Shown: piece after piece, positions 1 to 13,320 of the stretch
How the letters are laid out: the number at the start of each line of letters is the position of its first letter
Numbering within the stretch: the first letter of the stretch is position 1
Assembly: GCA_038025085.1 (NCBI GenBank)
Contig: CM076143.1
Coordinates: 10,377,001-10,441,000, forward strand
Source: Tetragonia tetragonoides
Lineage: Eukaryota > Streptophyta > Magnoliopsida > Caryophyllales > Aizoaceae
Direction of reading: 5' to 3'
Length of the DNA stretch: 64,000 bases
Notes under the pieces: generated by a model
What the model was told of the DNA's origin: nothing
Seen by the model: the letters and a program-made list of their open reading frames with translations, nothing else
Database searches by the model: none
Translations under genes and position numbers: made by a program

Positions 1-1134
1 AAAAAAGGTAATCAAATTGATTGAAGCTGCTTGTAGATCGTTCTTATGGACTGGAAGTGCAGGCTCAAGGAAAGCTTTGGTGGCTTGGTCAAAAATCTGC
101 CTTCCTCATTCTGCAGGAGGACTAAATCTTATTGATTTCCAGATTTGGAACAAAGCTGCGATATGTAAGCATCTTTGGGCTTTAGAGCATAAAAAAGACC
201 GAATGTGGATTCTTTGGATTCATACATACTACTTGAAGAACAAGACTCTAGCTGAGAGTGAAGTGCCTACACAGGCTAGTTGGGTTGTAAAGAAAATTTT
301 TGCTGCAAAAAATTGGTTACATGGCAGTAGCTTCTGGAGTTCTGCTTTGCAGACTTGTGTTGCAAATGGGGAATTCTGTATTAAAAAAGCTTATCAACTG
401 ATGAGCTCACCTAATGTTGCTGTAACCTGGAAAAGGGCTATTCAGATGAAGGGAATTCTTCCCAAGCATAGATTTATTTTGTGGATTGCTTTCTATGGCA
501 AGTTGCAGACTATGGACAAGATTATTAGCTGGAACAATCAAGCTTGCCCATAGTGTGTGTTGTGTACCACTGGGCAAGTTGAGACAATGAAACATCTGTT
601 TTTTGAATGTAGTTACTCCAAAACTCTGTGGGGTTGCATTCTTAACTGGTTTGGAGAAGGAAGACAAGTAGGGGACTGGACTCATGAGAGAGCTTGGGCA
701 ATTAAGAGATTTAAGGGAGAAAAGGCTCGTACTGAAATCCTTAGCCACCTATTTGCAGCATCATTGTATCACGTCTGGACTGAGAGGAACCACCGGAAAT
801 TTCAGAACTAGGAGAAACAGATTCAGCAAAGAGTTAGACAGATTGTCCAAGACTTGCACCTTGTTGGCAGGAAGTATGGTAGATGGGCAACTAGTTTCGA
901 GAAGTTAAATAGCTATCCTATATGATTCCTTGTATTGAAGTACTACTGCTTGCTGCCTGAGGGGTGGGGAGTTGAACCTTTCCTAGAAGGTGGCAATTCT
1001 TCCCCTGATGGGAGTTGTAGTGCTGGTAGTAGTTATTTCTTTGTGATCTGGTTGTGTTGTCCTCACGCCAGTTGTACTTAAACGTTTTACTTGGTTAAAT
1101 AAAAGCAGTCTAATTTGACCAAAAAAAAAAAAAA
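1..1134 (+). mobile_element. LINE (non-LTR retrotransposon) 3' end
   Basis: The window opens inside a plant LINE. The coding remnant (17-925) is followed by about 195 bases of 3' untranslated sequence and a run of 14 A (1121-1134), as expected for the poly(A) tail of a LINE. The 5' part lies outside the window, so the left target-site duplication cannot be checked. Confidence 0.8.
17..925 (+). pseudogene. LINE ORF2 C-terminal part with zf-RVT domain
   Basis: One reading frame runs from about 17 to a final stop at 923-925 and is interrupted by in-frame stops at 551-553 (TAG) and 809-811 (TAG). The protein has the look of the region after reverse transcriptase in plant LINEs: W- and K-rich segments such as GGLNLIDFQIWNKAA, then the zf-RVT zinc-binding pattern CVLC...ETMKHLFFEC just after the first stop. 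In LINEs this part lies downstream of reverse transcriptase and is thought to help target-primed insertion. With two nonsense codons this copy cannot make a full product. The catalytic domain is not in the window. Confidence 0.8.
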
Positions 1135-1485
1135 CTCCCATCAAGATTCGTAGCATTGGAGATGCTCTAAGAGAAGTTTTATCTCCCCTAAAAAAAATAA
1201 TAATAAATTAAATTGTCAATTTCTATATTACTTTCCCATTTCCTTATTTTTTTCACCATTAGAATGACCGGCTTTGTTATTTTGTCACTTGTTAATTGTC
1301 ACAAATTGACTAAAACTTAAGCGATCTATTCAGTTGAGTTCAATTTAGTTCAGTTCATACTTTTTGGCTAAACTTACAACTATTTCATAGAATAATAAAT
1401 GAAGAGGGAGATCAATTTTTTGTTATTATTTATGTTTGAGTCCAACAAACTCAAATGGAAAAAAAATTCAGAAAATACTCAATTT

Positions 1486-2036
1486 TAGAGCTAGCAAATA
1501 GGTCGTGTCGTGTCATAATTGTGTTCGTGTCAAAGTTAATCGGGTCAGAAACCTCTCGACACTAACCTGACCCATTTATTAATCGTGTCGGAAACCTTCA
1601 ACACTAACCCAACCCTCTTAATAATCGTGTTATTCTTGTTGACCCGCTTAACTTTTTAAATCTAATTTCTTTTTAGAAAACAAAAAATATAACGTAAAAA
1701 ACTAATAAAAAATATAGTAAATAAATTTTGAAACATCACTTTTAAGTTTTCATTGGTGTATTAGTCAATTAAATTAATGAATATCATATATTTGAACTTT
1801 ATTTTCTGATATTATCATTAGTTAAGTGACTTATTTCTCAACATGTTTGAATAATCGTGTCAGAGCGTGTAAATTTCGTGTTGAAAGTCTCAACACTAAC
1901 CCAACCCATTTAACTAAACGTGTTACTCGTGTCGACCTGCTTAAGTTAATCGTGTCGAAAAGCTCAACACTAACCCGTTTATTTCGTGTCCGGTTCGTGT
2001 CGTGTTATCGTATCGTGTCAGCTTTTACCGGTTCTA
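1486..2036. mobile_element. hAT-type MITE (GTGTCGTGTC-rich)
   Basis: This 551-bp non-coding element is full of CGTGTCG and AACACTAACCC motifs. It begins TAGAGCTAGCAAATAGG and ends in a diverged inverted copy (...ACCGGTTCTA). Both sides carry the same 8 bases, CTCAATTT (1478-1485 and 2037-2044), the target-site size of hAT transposons. No transposase is present, so it is non-autonomous. Confidence 0.75.
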
Positions 2037-2388
2037 CTCAATTTGAAGGTAAAAGGCTACTCATCCAAAATCTGTGTAAAATACTGCATGTTGAATGTAA
2101 TGGGCCGGGCAACTGTGTACGAGTACTGGACTGAGCCCAGATCATAAAATGAAGTAAACTCAAACTCAACTAACTACCCAGACTTTAAAATTCAGTTTCT
2201 TTCCCTCCCTTCTACCCTTTTCTCTCTATGTCTCTATCTAATGGGAGTATATATGGGACTATAGCCATCAACAATCGAACAAAAGTCCTGGGCACTTTAG
2301 CCTTCAGAGACTGAATCTTCTTCGATTTTCAGAAGGGATTATAGCTTTACTACATAATACATGATAAACTCCTATACCTGGACTTTTA

Positions 2389-2537
<149 letters not shown>

Positions 2538-3188
2538 TGAGTTTTTTCTGCTTGTTCTTAGCTTTGCATTGAACATCCTACTCTTAAGCCATCCACAGGC
2601 AACAAGAAGGAATTATAATTAGTGCCCTCTAAGCTTTGCGTAGGCAATGCGCGGTGAAATGTTTCTTATGTTGCTAAGTAATTTGGTCTGAGTGCCACCA
2701 TCGATTATTGTACTTTTGGCAAGAAAAAAGTTTAAAATCAAAGCATTAGAACATGCCTGTTGGCTGTTGGTTCATTATTTGAGAGGTTTTCGATGGCTTT
2801 TTCATTCCTGTTCAAAACCAATAATGTTAACAGTTTGTTCAAATCCTTAAGCAATGTCTATAAATTTGTAATTACAGTTGTTATAATGAATCTGAAAACC
2901 ATAGATATTCATGTTCATCTACCTATTACTTTTCCTTTAACAATGTTCTAGTACGATGCTGATTAATCTGGTCTGGTTAATATTTATGTTTCCTGTAGGC
3001 CTGTGGTAGAGTCATTCTATGTTATAAGATCCATAAAAAAGTTACTCCTTGGTCTTAATGAACTTAAGCAACTTATTAAGCAATACACGTTTCGAAAAAC
3101 AGAAAACAAATCAAAACACGCGCACACACACTGAGAATAAGTTGCATAAACTTTTTCACATAATTTATCATCAATAAGTCACAACTAA

Positions 3189-3451
3189 GGGCGTGTTCTT
3201 TTCAACTGGTTTCTAATTTTATCCAATTTTGTCCAATTTTGCCCAGTTTTGTCCAGTTTTGCCCACTTTTAATATTAATGATAACAACAACAATAAAAAC
3301 TAATAATCATAACAATAATAATAATAATAATAGCATTTATTATTATTAATAATAATAATAATAGTAATATTATTATTATTAATAATATTATTGATATTAT
3401 TATTATTATTGTTGTTGGTATTATTATTAAATATTATTATTCTTATTATTG

Positions 3452-3518
<67 letters not shown>

Positions 3519-3663
3519 TAAAACAATTTTCAGTTTTTCCCAGTTTCCCCCAGTTTGACCCAGTTTTTCCGAGTTTCTCCCAGTTACCAGTTAGACTTTC
3601 CAATTTTCACCAGTTTTGTCCAGTTTCTCCCAGTTACCAGTTCCAGTTGAAAAGAACGAGCCC
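3189..3663. mobile_element. Tourist-like (PIF/Harbinger) MITE
   Basis: This 475-bp element has terminal inverted repeats: the left end reads GGGCGTGTTCTTTTCAACTG and the right end is its complement with two changes. It is flanked by TAA on both sides (3186-3188 and 3664-3666), the 3-bp TWA target site of PIF/Harbinger elements. The inside is CAGTTT/CCAATTTT repeats around a long (ATT/AAT)n tract at about 3290-3513. There is no coding sequence. Confidence 0.72.
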
Positions 3664-5157
3664 TAACATATTGTTAGGAACCATAACAAATTGCAAGAAT
3701 AACATTAGGCCAAACAAACTAAACTGACCTTCAACAACCGACAACAACATGGCACAATTGTGTCTTAAGATACGAGTCATATTTAGAGTTGTCAAAAGCT
3801 AACCTGATCTGAAATCTCGACCCATTTTTCCAGGGTCCAAACACAATTGTCTCAACTCAAATCCGTTTACATTATCTCGAGAAAATGAACTACAAATTGG
3901 ATTTGACCCAAAAACCAACCCGACCCGAAATGACCAAACTCATAACCCGACTTGAATCAAGCTGTTTGATAGGTTTAGTACTCATATTTCATTATTTCTT
4001 TTCTAGCTCACCACAAGAGTAAATTCTAATTTAATATTAGGGCTTGCCTTCTGTTGGAAAAAGATGATATTTGCATAATTACTTTTTCCCTGTTATTAAA
4101 ATGGGCTAAATAATAAATTTGTGGAATAATGACAGAGATAAAGACACTGAAAATTTCGCATGGAAAATCCTCCAAGATGAAGGGAAAAACAACGGGACCT
4201 TTTAGTCCGATAAAAACTTCCATTATACTAGTAAGATTACAAAATGTCGTCTCTATTATAATTTTTTTTTCTTTTTCCTCTGGTATAAATTAGAGGATCA
4301 CTCAAAAATGTCATCCACAAAAGAATGGATTATAATACTTAATTATAACCTCACCAAAATGGAACTCTCAAATTACCTCACTTTGTTTTCACCCACTCAC
4401 TTTGTCCCTATGAGCGGACACTTGTTAACTCACACTTGTGTGTTGCTTGCTACAAAATATGGATACTTTGCCTCTACCAAACATCTATTAGCAATTAGCA
4501 AAAAAACATCTATTAGCAATGCCAAAGAACTCTTAAAGTCCTTATTAACTAATGAGCTGTGGACTTTCAAGTTTCAACCCATCATGAATGGTCGGTAGTG
4601 TAAAATTGTCTGCAAAGACTTCATGCCATGGCTTGATGATCAACGCATGACTAAATCATGTTGGGATATACCTTTGCCGACCACATTTATTATTTATACT
4701 CCATGACAAAGAAGTCAAAGAGTTACTAAGTGACGAAAGAACCATTAATTAGTATTATTTTTTTCTCATATACAACCACGAACATATCACACTAATTGAA
4801 CAACCAGCGCAAATACCAACCCGTCAACGCACCACCAATAAATAACCATTGAACTTACTTCAACAGCTTATCACGTTTTTGTTGTTGATTGATTTTTTTT
4901 CTTCTCCTCTGGTGGCCCACCAAAAGGAGGGGCCCCAACGGCCAACACCTTCATTTGCTTGATATATATACCTATCTTTTCAAAAGCCTTTTGCCCTGTC
5001 GCTATATTCATGACACAAAAACACCAACCACTTCAGTTGAGAGTGAGATTGTTGTTGAGAGTATAGTGAGAGAATTATTCATTGTTAAATCGCTGCTTAT
5101 ATATAATATGTTACGATTAATTTGTTCGTCCAAAGTAGCGATATTTCGTACTAAATT
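3664..5157. other. Non-coding stretch
   Basis: No convincing gene. At about 3785-3965 there is a degenerate CCCGACC-rich stretch like the ends of the hAT MITEs elsewhere in the window. The sequence just upstream of 5158 should contain the 5' LTR of the copia remnant, but I could not fix its boundaries because no second LTR is present to compare. Confidence 0.5.
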
Positions 5158-7207
5158 GGTATCAGAGCCTTGGTTTATGATGCGCTAGGGTTTCGAATTG
5201 TATTAACACAATGACAATCACAAAATCTGACATCAAAAACCGCGATATATCGGCCAATTTGGGGGAAATTATATTAGAAGCTATATGGAATAAGCTGGAA
5301 TCACTCTACATGACGAGATTTGGAGCAAATCTTCGATTGTTGAAGAGCGTACTGAATTATTTGAAACTTAGTGAAGGTAAGCAAATTAAACCCTTTCTTG
5401 ATGAAATTGATTCTATTGTTAAGGATCTGCGGAATTTGATGTTGAATTAGATGATGAGGACTTGGGTATGCTGTTACTGTGTTCGGTGCCTGTTAATTGT
5501 AGAAAACAGTTTAGAACTATGGTATATAGTGGACTTGATTGTGGTACTTTTGAAGATGTTAAATGTTTGTTGCTGAAATGTGAAAGGATTAAAAATTGTG
5601 TAGCTGGAGAAAGTGATGATGGAACTAATGATAATAATAAGAAGAAGAATTCTAGGTCAAAATCTGGAGATAATGATGTAATATGTTATAATTGTCGCGA
5701 GAAGGGTCATATTAGAAAGAATTGTCTTAACAAAAATCGGAAAGGTGATGAAGCTATTGTTGCTAAAAATGATTGTGATGGTGACCTTTTATTTGTTTGT
5801 GATGAGGATGAATGTACATCTTATTATGATAAGTGGATTTTTGATTCGGGGTGTGGTTATCATATATGTACACGTCGAGATTGGTTTTTTACGTATGAGA
5901 CAATTGAAAGGGAAGATGTGTTGATGGGTAATGGTTCTTCTTGGGAAGTTGTTGGTACTGGGACGGTCAAGATAAAGATGTTTGATGATGATGTTGTGAG
6001 AGTGTTAGCTAATGTCAGATATGTTCCGGATATGAAAAGGAATATTATTTCAGTGGGTATCTTGGATAGCAGGGGGTGTCAATGCTCTTTTGGAGGTGGA
6101 GTGCTTGAAGTCACCAAGGGTGAACTGGTTGTGATGCAGGGAAAGAAGATCGGAACTCTATATGAGCTTGTCGGTTCTACAGTTGTAGGGTCTGTATCTG
6201 GAGCAACATTGTTGATGTCAGATTCAGATGCTACAAAACTTTGGCATATGCGGTTGGGTCATATGAGCATCAAGGAGATGGCAGGGCTGTCAAAAAGAGG
6301 TTTACTGAGTGGTCAGCGTATTGGGTCCATGGAAGTCTGTGAGCACTGTGTATTTGTCAAGCACACTGGGGATAGTTGTGGTACAACTGTCAAAAGAGCA
6401 AATGGAATTCTTGAGTATATACATTGTGATGTGTGGGGTCCATCTACGGTGGTCTCCAAAGGCGGTTCACGGTATCTGCTGACCTTTGTAGATGATTATT
6501 CTAGGAAGGCTTGGGTTTTTTTTTTGAAAAACAAGAATGACGCTCTTGAAAAATTCAAACAATGGAAGATTCTGATAGAAAAGCAGACTGGCATGCAAAT
6601 TGAACAGCTGAGAATTGAGAAAGGCCTTGAGTTTGTTGAAAAGGACTTCACAAAGTTCTGTAGAGCTGAGGGCATTGTGCAACATAATGCCTGTGGTGGA
6701 AGACAAAAACAGATTGGGGTTGCTGGGGGAATGAATAGGAATCTAATTGAGAAAGCTCGATGTATGTTGTCACATGCTGAATTAGGTAAGGAATTCTGGG
6801 CAGAAGCAGTTAATACAGCATCTCACATTGTGAACCTTTCTCCAGATACTTCTATTGGGTTGAAGACCCCGGAAGAGTTATGGTTGGGTTCACCTGCAGA
6901 TTATTCAAATTTGAAGATATTTGGTTGTCCTGCCTCTACTTATGTTAATGATGGGAAGTTGGAGTCAAGGGCCAAGAGGTGCATTTTTATTGGTTATAAA
7001 TCTCGAGAGAAGGGTTTTAGACTATGGGATCTTGATGCATTGAAGCTCCTGATTAGTACAGATGTTACCTTCGATGAGTCTGTGTTTCTTCATGGAAAAC
7101 AGTCTTCTGCACGAAGATTGCATTTTAACAAGGTACAAATTCCAAAAATATCACTTAAATCTCACAATGAAATACTAATTTGTGGTCCAAGCATTTGGAT
7201 ATGTTAG
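5158..7207 (+). mobile_element. Ty1/copia retrotransposon remnant (gag-protease-integrase)
   Basis: TGGTATCAGAGC at 5158-5169 is the primer-binding site (initiator Met-tRNA) typical of plant copia elements. A short gag piece follows (5211-5450, stop), then an open frame at 5462-7207. It carries in order a CCHC knuckle (CYNCREKGHIRKNC), a protease motif (DSGCGYH), the integrase HHCC zinc region (LWHMRLGH...CEHC) and the integrase core start (DVWGPS...FVDDYSR). The second catalytic Asp region, normally D-N-G, reads RIEKGLEF, so the integrase looks inactive. Reverse transcriptase, RNase H and the 3' LTR are missing after 7207. This is a truncated, dead copy. Confidence 0.88.
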
Positions 7208-10200
7208 TATGATGAACTGTATCATAACAGGTCATTTCTTGAAGCATAAATTCTGGAATTGACATGGAAACCACCAATTTAGGAATTTGTTGTCTAACCT
7301 TTCTGTTTAAAGTATAGTTTTTAGAAACCTTTGTTCCATTTAGAGGTTTGAGAAGGTTTTTTCCTTTGAAATTCATATGGTCAATATGATAAGTTTCTTA
7401 GAATCCTAAGCATTCTGCCTCATAGTAACTTAAAGCTCAGTTTCACGGAGAGCTGAGTTGCACAGTACAGTTCACTTAGTTGCCCTTTTAGGTGCAAACC
7501 CGTTCCAGTAGGCTGTTTCAATGAATTTGAAGACATTAGTAGGTTTCTTCTTGCCATTGAGCTGAAAATTCCATCTAAACCCACTCCAAACAATGGTTAT
7601 GAATATTTTTCTCTTTTTCTCCCCCCCCCCCTAATGAAACGAGCACATCTTGTGATCCCTATTTCTCCATTATGAAGTTTGAACCAAAAAGAGCAAGGAA
7701 GCAGCTCTCGTACTGCCCAAGTCTCTACTGAATGAAATTGAAGTAGTGCTTGGGTTACTTGGGTACCTACCTTACCTTCACTAATATGAGAATCAGAATA
7801 TATGATACATTTCTGGCTTTATAGTGGTAAGACCATAAAGGGAATTTGTCAAATGCTTTCCAATATCATCCAGGAGAGAAATAGTTGCAATGCGTATAAT
7901 GCTAAAGAGAATTCACATCTCTCCATTGCTTACGCATTTTTAATCTTCTTGTTTGATGCTTATTATTCTGATTGGGATTATTAGTACTTAGCAGTTACTA
8001 CTTTTGCTGTAGGTCCGTTGTTGAATCATCTAATGATATAAAGTCCATACAAAAAAAAAGTCACTCCTTGGTCTCTGAAAGCTTAAGAAATGGCTTGATG
8101 TTGTTAAAATGGTAGCAAGTGGGCAGTGGCAACTGCTTTTTTCCTCAACTTTTTTGCACTGTGGATTGAATGATCTGGCTCATTCAGATATTTGAAAAGC
8201 TAAGGTTACATTAGTCATAACTCACAAGGTTCCAGGGTTGTCGATTTAGAGGCAACAAGGCATTATAGGTAAAAGAGGGATGTAATATCCCACCAGAATG
8301 TTGAACTGTTGAAGGTATTTAAAAGTCAGTTTCTGAGTGAATTTGTTTCTGTGGTGGTTGTGCATATTCTCTGGTGGCTGTGCATAACATATGTTACCAA
8401 TTTTTTGTTTCTTGAACATTTCTTTGGCTAGGCCTAGGACTTATCCACAAAACAATCAAGCGAACATATAAATCACATACCCACAAGCCACAACATCATT
8501 TGAGGGGAGTTGACAAGCATTCTTCACCTCCTCACTTGTACCATTCTACAATAATTTGATTCTACAAAATACCTCAATTTACGTTCAATGAACCAAATTG
8601 TGGTAGTGCATATTGTGTGTAAGAAAATTTATGTTGTGTAGTATCAGGTTCAGGTTGTAATTTGCCGTGTAATTTGTGTGGTCATTCTGAGGATACATGG
8701 AGAGCACATATTTGCATTTCTGGAGTAGCACACAAAGTGTTCTATAAAATACCGCAAAGAAACCAAAACTTACTTTCAGCTAATCTCCTTCAGTAAGGGC
8801 CATCTCCACTTCAGAAAGCCGTTTATTTCCTCCCTGTTATTCACCAACAAACTCCTTTCAGTCATCATATCCCTTCTCTCCCAAAATACAAATAAGCTGC
8901 AACTTTGGAGGATCCATCCATGGCAGACCTATAGAAAAAGCTCCTATTACTGAATCTTTGAGAGATTCGTCCGTGGCAGAACCTGGAAAAGATAATGCAG
9001 TTACTGAATCTTTGGAAGAGAACCTGGAACCTCCAGAACAGAACCCTGAACCTTTGAATGATACAATCCTACTGTCCTACACATTGAAATTGTGCTATGT
9101 TTGTATTTAGCTACTTGTTCTGAATTTTGCATGGAACACCTTGCTCTCTGCGAGTCTGCGGTGACAAGCGGTGACAAGAAAAAATTACACCTAGGGCCTG
9201 ATGTTAAGCAACTTGCCATGGTTTGTTTCTTAATTGTTACCCCTTAAATTAATCTTCTGTGGAGAATACATATCCTTCATTGTAGTTAGTTCAAACCAGT
9301 GGATCATCTTTTTGATCAGATTATGCACAGTTGCTTATTAGGGATTCAGAGCTTTCTTTTCGACACTGATTGCTATTGGTAAAGAAAAATGACACTAGTT
9401 CACAGGGTTACAGTCACATAGTTTTACTAGTATTTTTCCAACCCAAGCTTTATGGTTACTAAACATGTTATCTGGGAATCTCTGTGTTAGAGTCCAGATT
9501 ACAATTTTGTTGGGCGTCTTGTATTAGACGGACTAGTCAGCAATATATCACTTCGTATCTTGCACGTATACCCTACATCTAAATTTCTAATTTGAGGTTT
9601 GGGTGCTCAGACAAGTCCCATATGGTATCAGGTCATTCTAGGAGGATAAGTTCTGCAGTTTACGAGGAAACTCTGCACCCAAACTTGTACTAATTTGAAT
9701 CATCAGATGCACGAGTCACATTCTTTCTGGACTCCAAACTTGTGTGCGCAGAATGTCTACCACTCTGCTAGCAATTAGCCTCCCTCCTCCGAAGGACAAA
9801 GCTTATTTCTTTGATCGTCTTCCTAGCTGCATAGACCTAGGCTTTGTTGTTTGCATTAGATAACGTCACTGGCATTAACAAGATGCATCACAATTTTGCT
9901 GCAGAATTTCGTTATTACTCATCTAGTCATCTGTGTCCAAGGTGAATTGTGACCCAACAGAACAGAGATCTTTTTATCAACTGTAGCGGTGCATGAACTT
10001 GATATGCTTCTTAGAGGACTTTTGTGTGAATTATTATTAATATTGTGCTTTATGCATAAATTTACCAGAAGATGGCCAGAAATGGAAAAAAAATAAGTAG
10101 TTTTGCTGAAAATCTGTACTGATGCAGCTGGTGTACTTGCAACTGTTGCAAGTAATAGTTCAAAAAGTCTAGTTGAACAGATCAAGACATGAATAAAATT

Positions 10201-10925
10201 AAGATATTAGTCGTCAATCTGCCTCATGTTCAAAGAGATCAGGTTTTAGTTTGTTTTGGTAGGGATAAGATGTATAATGGTCTTAAACATGAAGTCCTCT
10301 AATAAATACTTCAGGGTTTTCACTTTTTCTTGTGGATCGGAGTTCTCATATTAGATCAAAGCTATTGAAAGTTTACTGATGTCCTAACTCCTAAGGACAG
10401 TCTCACATTACTTCCAGGCTCAGTTTCATTGATTGATGAAGTACGCACTAGAGTTCACCTAGTTTCCTCGATGCAGGTACAGACCTGTTCCAGCGGTTGT
10501 TCAATGAATTTCGGACCTAAGCAGGTTCCTTTGGACAATTTCAGAATGCATGTAGTTAATCATAAATATGTTACAAGTGTTTGAAATCCAACTTCATGTA
10601 TAAACTATAAATATCCAATTAATTGAAAAGTTAGGTAGGTCTAACCTTATTGCTATTCTGAGCAGTTGCAAATCTGTACTGACAACTGTTTAGGGGAAAT
10701 TACAGATCGTAGTCGTTATTTTATAATAATATTGAGTTTCCTTTTATGATCTGTTGTTACTTGATTGTGATAACTAATTTGGAGTTTACCCGATATCTCA
10801 ATTAGGTAGTCTTTTCTAAGTAGCATTTGACAGCCAAAATGTGTATTAATCATATTGGATTCATTATGCAGAGAGTGAAGCAAATCGAAAAGGCCATGAA
10901 TGACAATGTGATCACGGGGCAACGT
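7208..10925. other. Non-coding stretch with diverged duplications and gene debris
   Basis: No intact gene. Two segments resemble each other at low identity: about 7400-7560 and 10380-10545 both carry variants of ACCTGTTCCAG...TTCAATGAATTT. About 7995-8100 resembles 2990-3085 (CACTCCTTGGTCT and flanks). Two places recall the clamp-like gene family: 7681-7722 resembles its GAGCAAGGAAGCAGCTCT linker repeat, and 8780-9062 resembles its upstream block and N-terminal coding sequence. Confidence 0.5.
8780..9062 (+). pseudogene. Decayed 5' end of a clamp-like/B-box family gene
   Basis: 8790-8850 resembles the upstream block found before the family genes (cacttcagaaagccgtttat, then TTCCTCCC). It is followed by ATCCATGGCAGA twice (near 8917 and 8971) with CCTGGAACCTCCAGAACAGA-type codons, like the Glu/Pro-rich N-terminus of the family. 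The segment at 9028-9062 recurs at about 34985-35020. No frame stays open and no clamp domain follows. Read as a fragment, with modest confidence. Confidence 0.45.
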
Positions 10926-11464
10926 GCAATATTTGTTTGCTGGATTGGTCCGAGAGAAGGATGGGTCTGCCTCAACACCGATGGGGCGTCTCGTGGTAAT
11001 CCAGGCCCAGCAGGCGCAGGTGGAGTTATTCGTGGACACTTGGGCAAATTCAAAGGTGCCTATTCTGTCAGACTGGGTCTTTGCTCTTCATTTGAAGCTG
11101 AACTACTAGCAGTATTCAGAGGGCTGCTTGTCACTTGGAATTTGGGATATAGACGGGTTCTGGTGGCGATGGACGCCGAAGCAGTAATATCCTATTAAAC
11201 ACTCCTCTGACCACAGATAGTGCTAACTTCGACTTGATCAAGCAATGCAAGAAACTAATAGATAGAGAAGGATGGGTGATACAATTTACTCATTGTTATC
11301 GGGAGGCGAATCAAGCTGCGGATTGGCTCGCAAACTTTGGGATTAATTTACCACGTCACACAAGCTTCAAGTTTTTCTTTGACCCACCTTCTGAACTCTG
11401 TAGCATCCTCTCTGAAGACTCAAGCGGTGTTGCTTGGCCTAGAATTGTGGGCAATTCAGTTTAG
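10926..11464 (+). pseudogene. RNase H-like (RVT_3) domain, frameshifted
   Basis: The frame ending at 11198 gives GWVCLNTDGASRGNPGPAG (the first catalytic Asp in NTDG), then SFEAELLAV (catalytic Glu) and VAMDAEAV (catalytic Asp). The domain continues in another frame at 11234-11464 with YREANQAADWLANFG, the last conserved Asp. A frameshift near 11195 separates the two. Such domains are the C-terminal RNase H of plant LINEs, and also occur as stand-alone RNase H-like genes. No reverse transcriptase is visible upstream. The family assignment is firm, the parent element is not. Confidence 0.78.
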
Positions 11465-11472
11465 AAGTATTC

Positions 11473-11503
<31 letters not shown>

Positions 11504-11596
11504 CCACCACCACCCAGTAAGTATCAACAAACAGTCATGTGAGCTAGTTAGAACATACTTTCCTTTTTTTTGGTAAACTGAATACTTCTAAACTGA
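11456..11596. repeat. (CAA)n tract inside an 18-bp perfect inverted repeat
   Basis: TCAGTTTAGAAGTATTCA at 11456-11473 is exactly complementary to 11579-11596. Directly after the left arm comes a (CAA)n run (about 11473-11502). The left arm overlaps the end of the RNase H-like frame. This could be the terminus of a small foldback element or a 3' tail structure of the retroelement. Confidence 0.7.
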
Positions 11597-11599
11597 TTT

Positions 11600-12982
11600 T
11601 ATTCCATGGGATCATTCAATAGGCATCTTGGTATATAATCTTTCCTTTGCGGTACACAAAAACGCATTGCAGCATGCAAAATGGTTCAAATTTGTGTGTC
11701 TACAGTAGATAATTACATTTCATTGCATACTATCGGTCTATTCCAACTTAATTGGTTGGAATTGTTTAGGGGAAATTAAGGATCCTACCGATTATTTATG
11801 ATAACTAGGAAATAACCCGTGCTACTTACGGACTTTCCGTTTATTACTTATATCCATATTATTATCCGCTAAAATTGTGAAGTTTTTTAATTTTTAAAAA
11901 GGTATATATAAAATAATAAGTATAGTGATTGACCAAAAAGTTACATGTCATATTACTTATCATTGTCCTATAAAAAACTAATATCTATAGTTTGTCACCT
12001 AACTTGCAATTGTACATCTAAAATATAACTTAACAAATTGCATTATAAATGTGAGACATGTCATTTTATTTTCGCTTATCCGTGCAAAATTTAGTCACAT
12101 GTCTAACCTACGTTTTATACCCTCAAATATAAATCTTAATTAAAATTTGAACACTGTCATATTAACAATGATTATCCCCACAAATAATAGTACATTTTCA
12201 CGTAACATACGTTTATACCAATTAATATAGTTTTTGTTATTAAACAATTATTAGTTTGATTAGACCGTCCCTTAATGTGTATTTCACTAATTCGGATTTA
12301 GAAATTGGAAGACTAACTTCCTTTCAAATGAAAAAACAATTGCAAACAATTCACCATTTAAGAAAATGAAAAATAGTAGGTAAGTCCTCAAAGTGTGACT
12401 ATTGTATGTTACCTGCGCTTATACCCACAATTACGTAAAACTTGTTATATATTATGTACATCTACACAAATATTCAACATCTATACTTAATTAAAGTTTT
12501 TATAATTTTGATAACGTTAAAATTGGACGTTAATGTCATTTTAGATTTATTAAATTATGACACTTGTACGTCACATGCACTTTTACCCACAACTATATAA
12601 CATTTTTTTATATACCGTGTGAAATATTCATCCTCTATAACGAATTGATTAGAAATTTTAATTACTTTTTTAATTGCAAATATACTTTTTTTATAGACAA
12701 CTAATTGTCAAGTCAAGCATCCTTACAATACCTGAATAGTCAAAAGTTATAATTGACAACATTAATGCGGGAGAATGATGCTATTTTAGGTTGTATTAAT
12801 GTAATTTTAATATTAAATAAAAATAAGAAATATGAATAGGTTATAGTAATTATTATATGATATTTAATTTTAACAATTCATTACTCGCCATAATAAAAAT
12901 CAAAATAAAAAAATAAATAGTAACCAATCAATGTAGGACACTTGTCACGTTACCAGCGATCTTACCCAACTTTTTATATATA
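11600..12982. other. AT-rich non-coding stretch with one possible Helitron end
   Basis: No gene seen. Near 11806 the minus strand shows a GC-rich hairpin (CCGT...ACGG) followed by CTAG, the layout of a Helitron 3' end. The remainder is AT-rich filler with several short recurring phrases such as TTATACC. Confidence 0.4.
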
Positions 12983-13320
12983 CTGGATTTCGTGCCCGTG
13001 CGATGCACGGGTTCTTGTTTATCATCGTTCATTATTAGAATCACTATAATAAAAAAATTAATCATATCAATATATAAAGTTGAATAATAGGAGTAGCAAG
13101 GAAAATAATAATCTTTTTATGAACAAAAAAACATGTTTAATAAAGAAACTACATTTTTAGTGAATATATAACATATAGTTTTAGGATAATGAATCTTATG
13201 TTAGTTATTTTTATTCAAATAAAATAAAATTATTTTTAATTTCTTTTTAGTCACCCAAGCATTTATGACTATTGATTACATATTCAATGCCACCTTGGTG
13301 AGAACTCGATTATACACACA
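12983..13320 (-). mobile_element. Helitron-like non-autonomous element (copy 1)
   Basis: Read on the minus strand the end is a perfect hairpin CCCGTGCATCGCACGGG (12995-13011), a short spacer, then CCAG (12983-12986). Helitron 3' ends have a hairpin 10-12 bases before CTRR. The body (to about 13320) is closely similar to 14494-14820, including TATAAAGTTGAATAATAG and CACCTTGGTGAGAACTC. The 5' end is not defined. The terminal CTAG is altered to CCAG in this copy. Confidence 0.5.

Noticed and set aside
3449..3727. Frame starting with a long Ile run
   Set aside because: Made by the (ATT/AAT)n tract inside a Tourist-like MITE.
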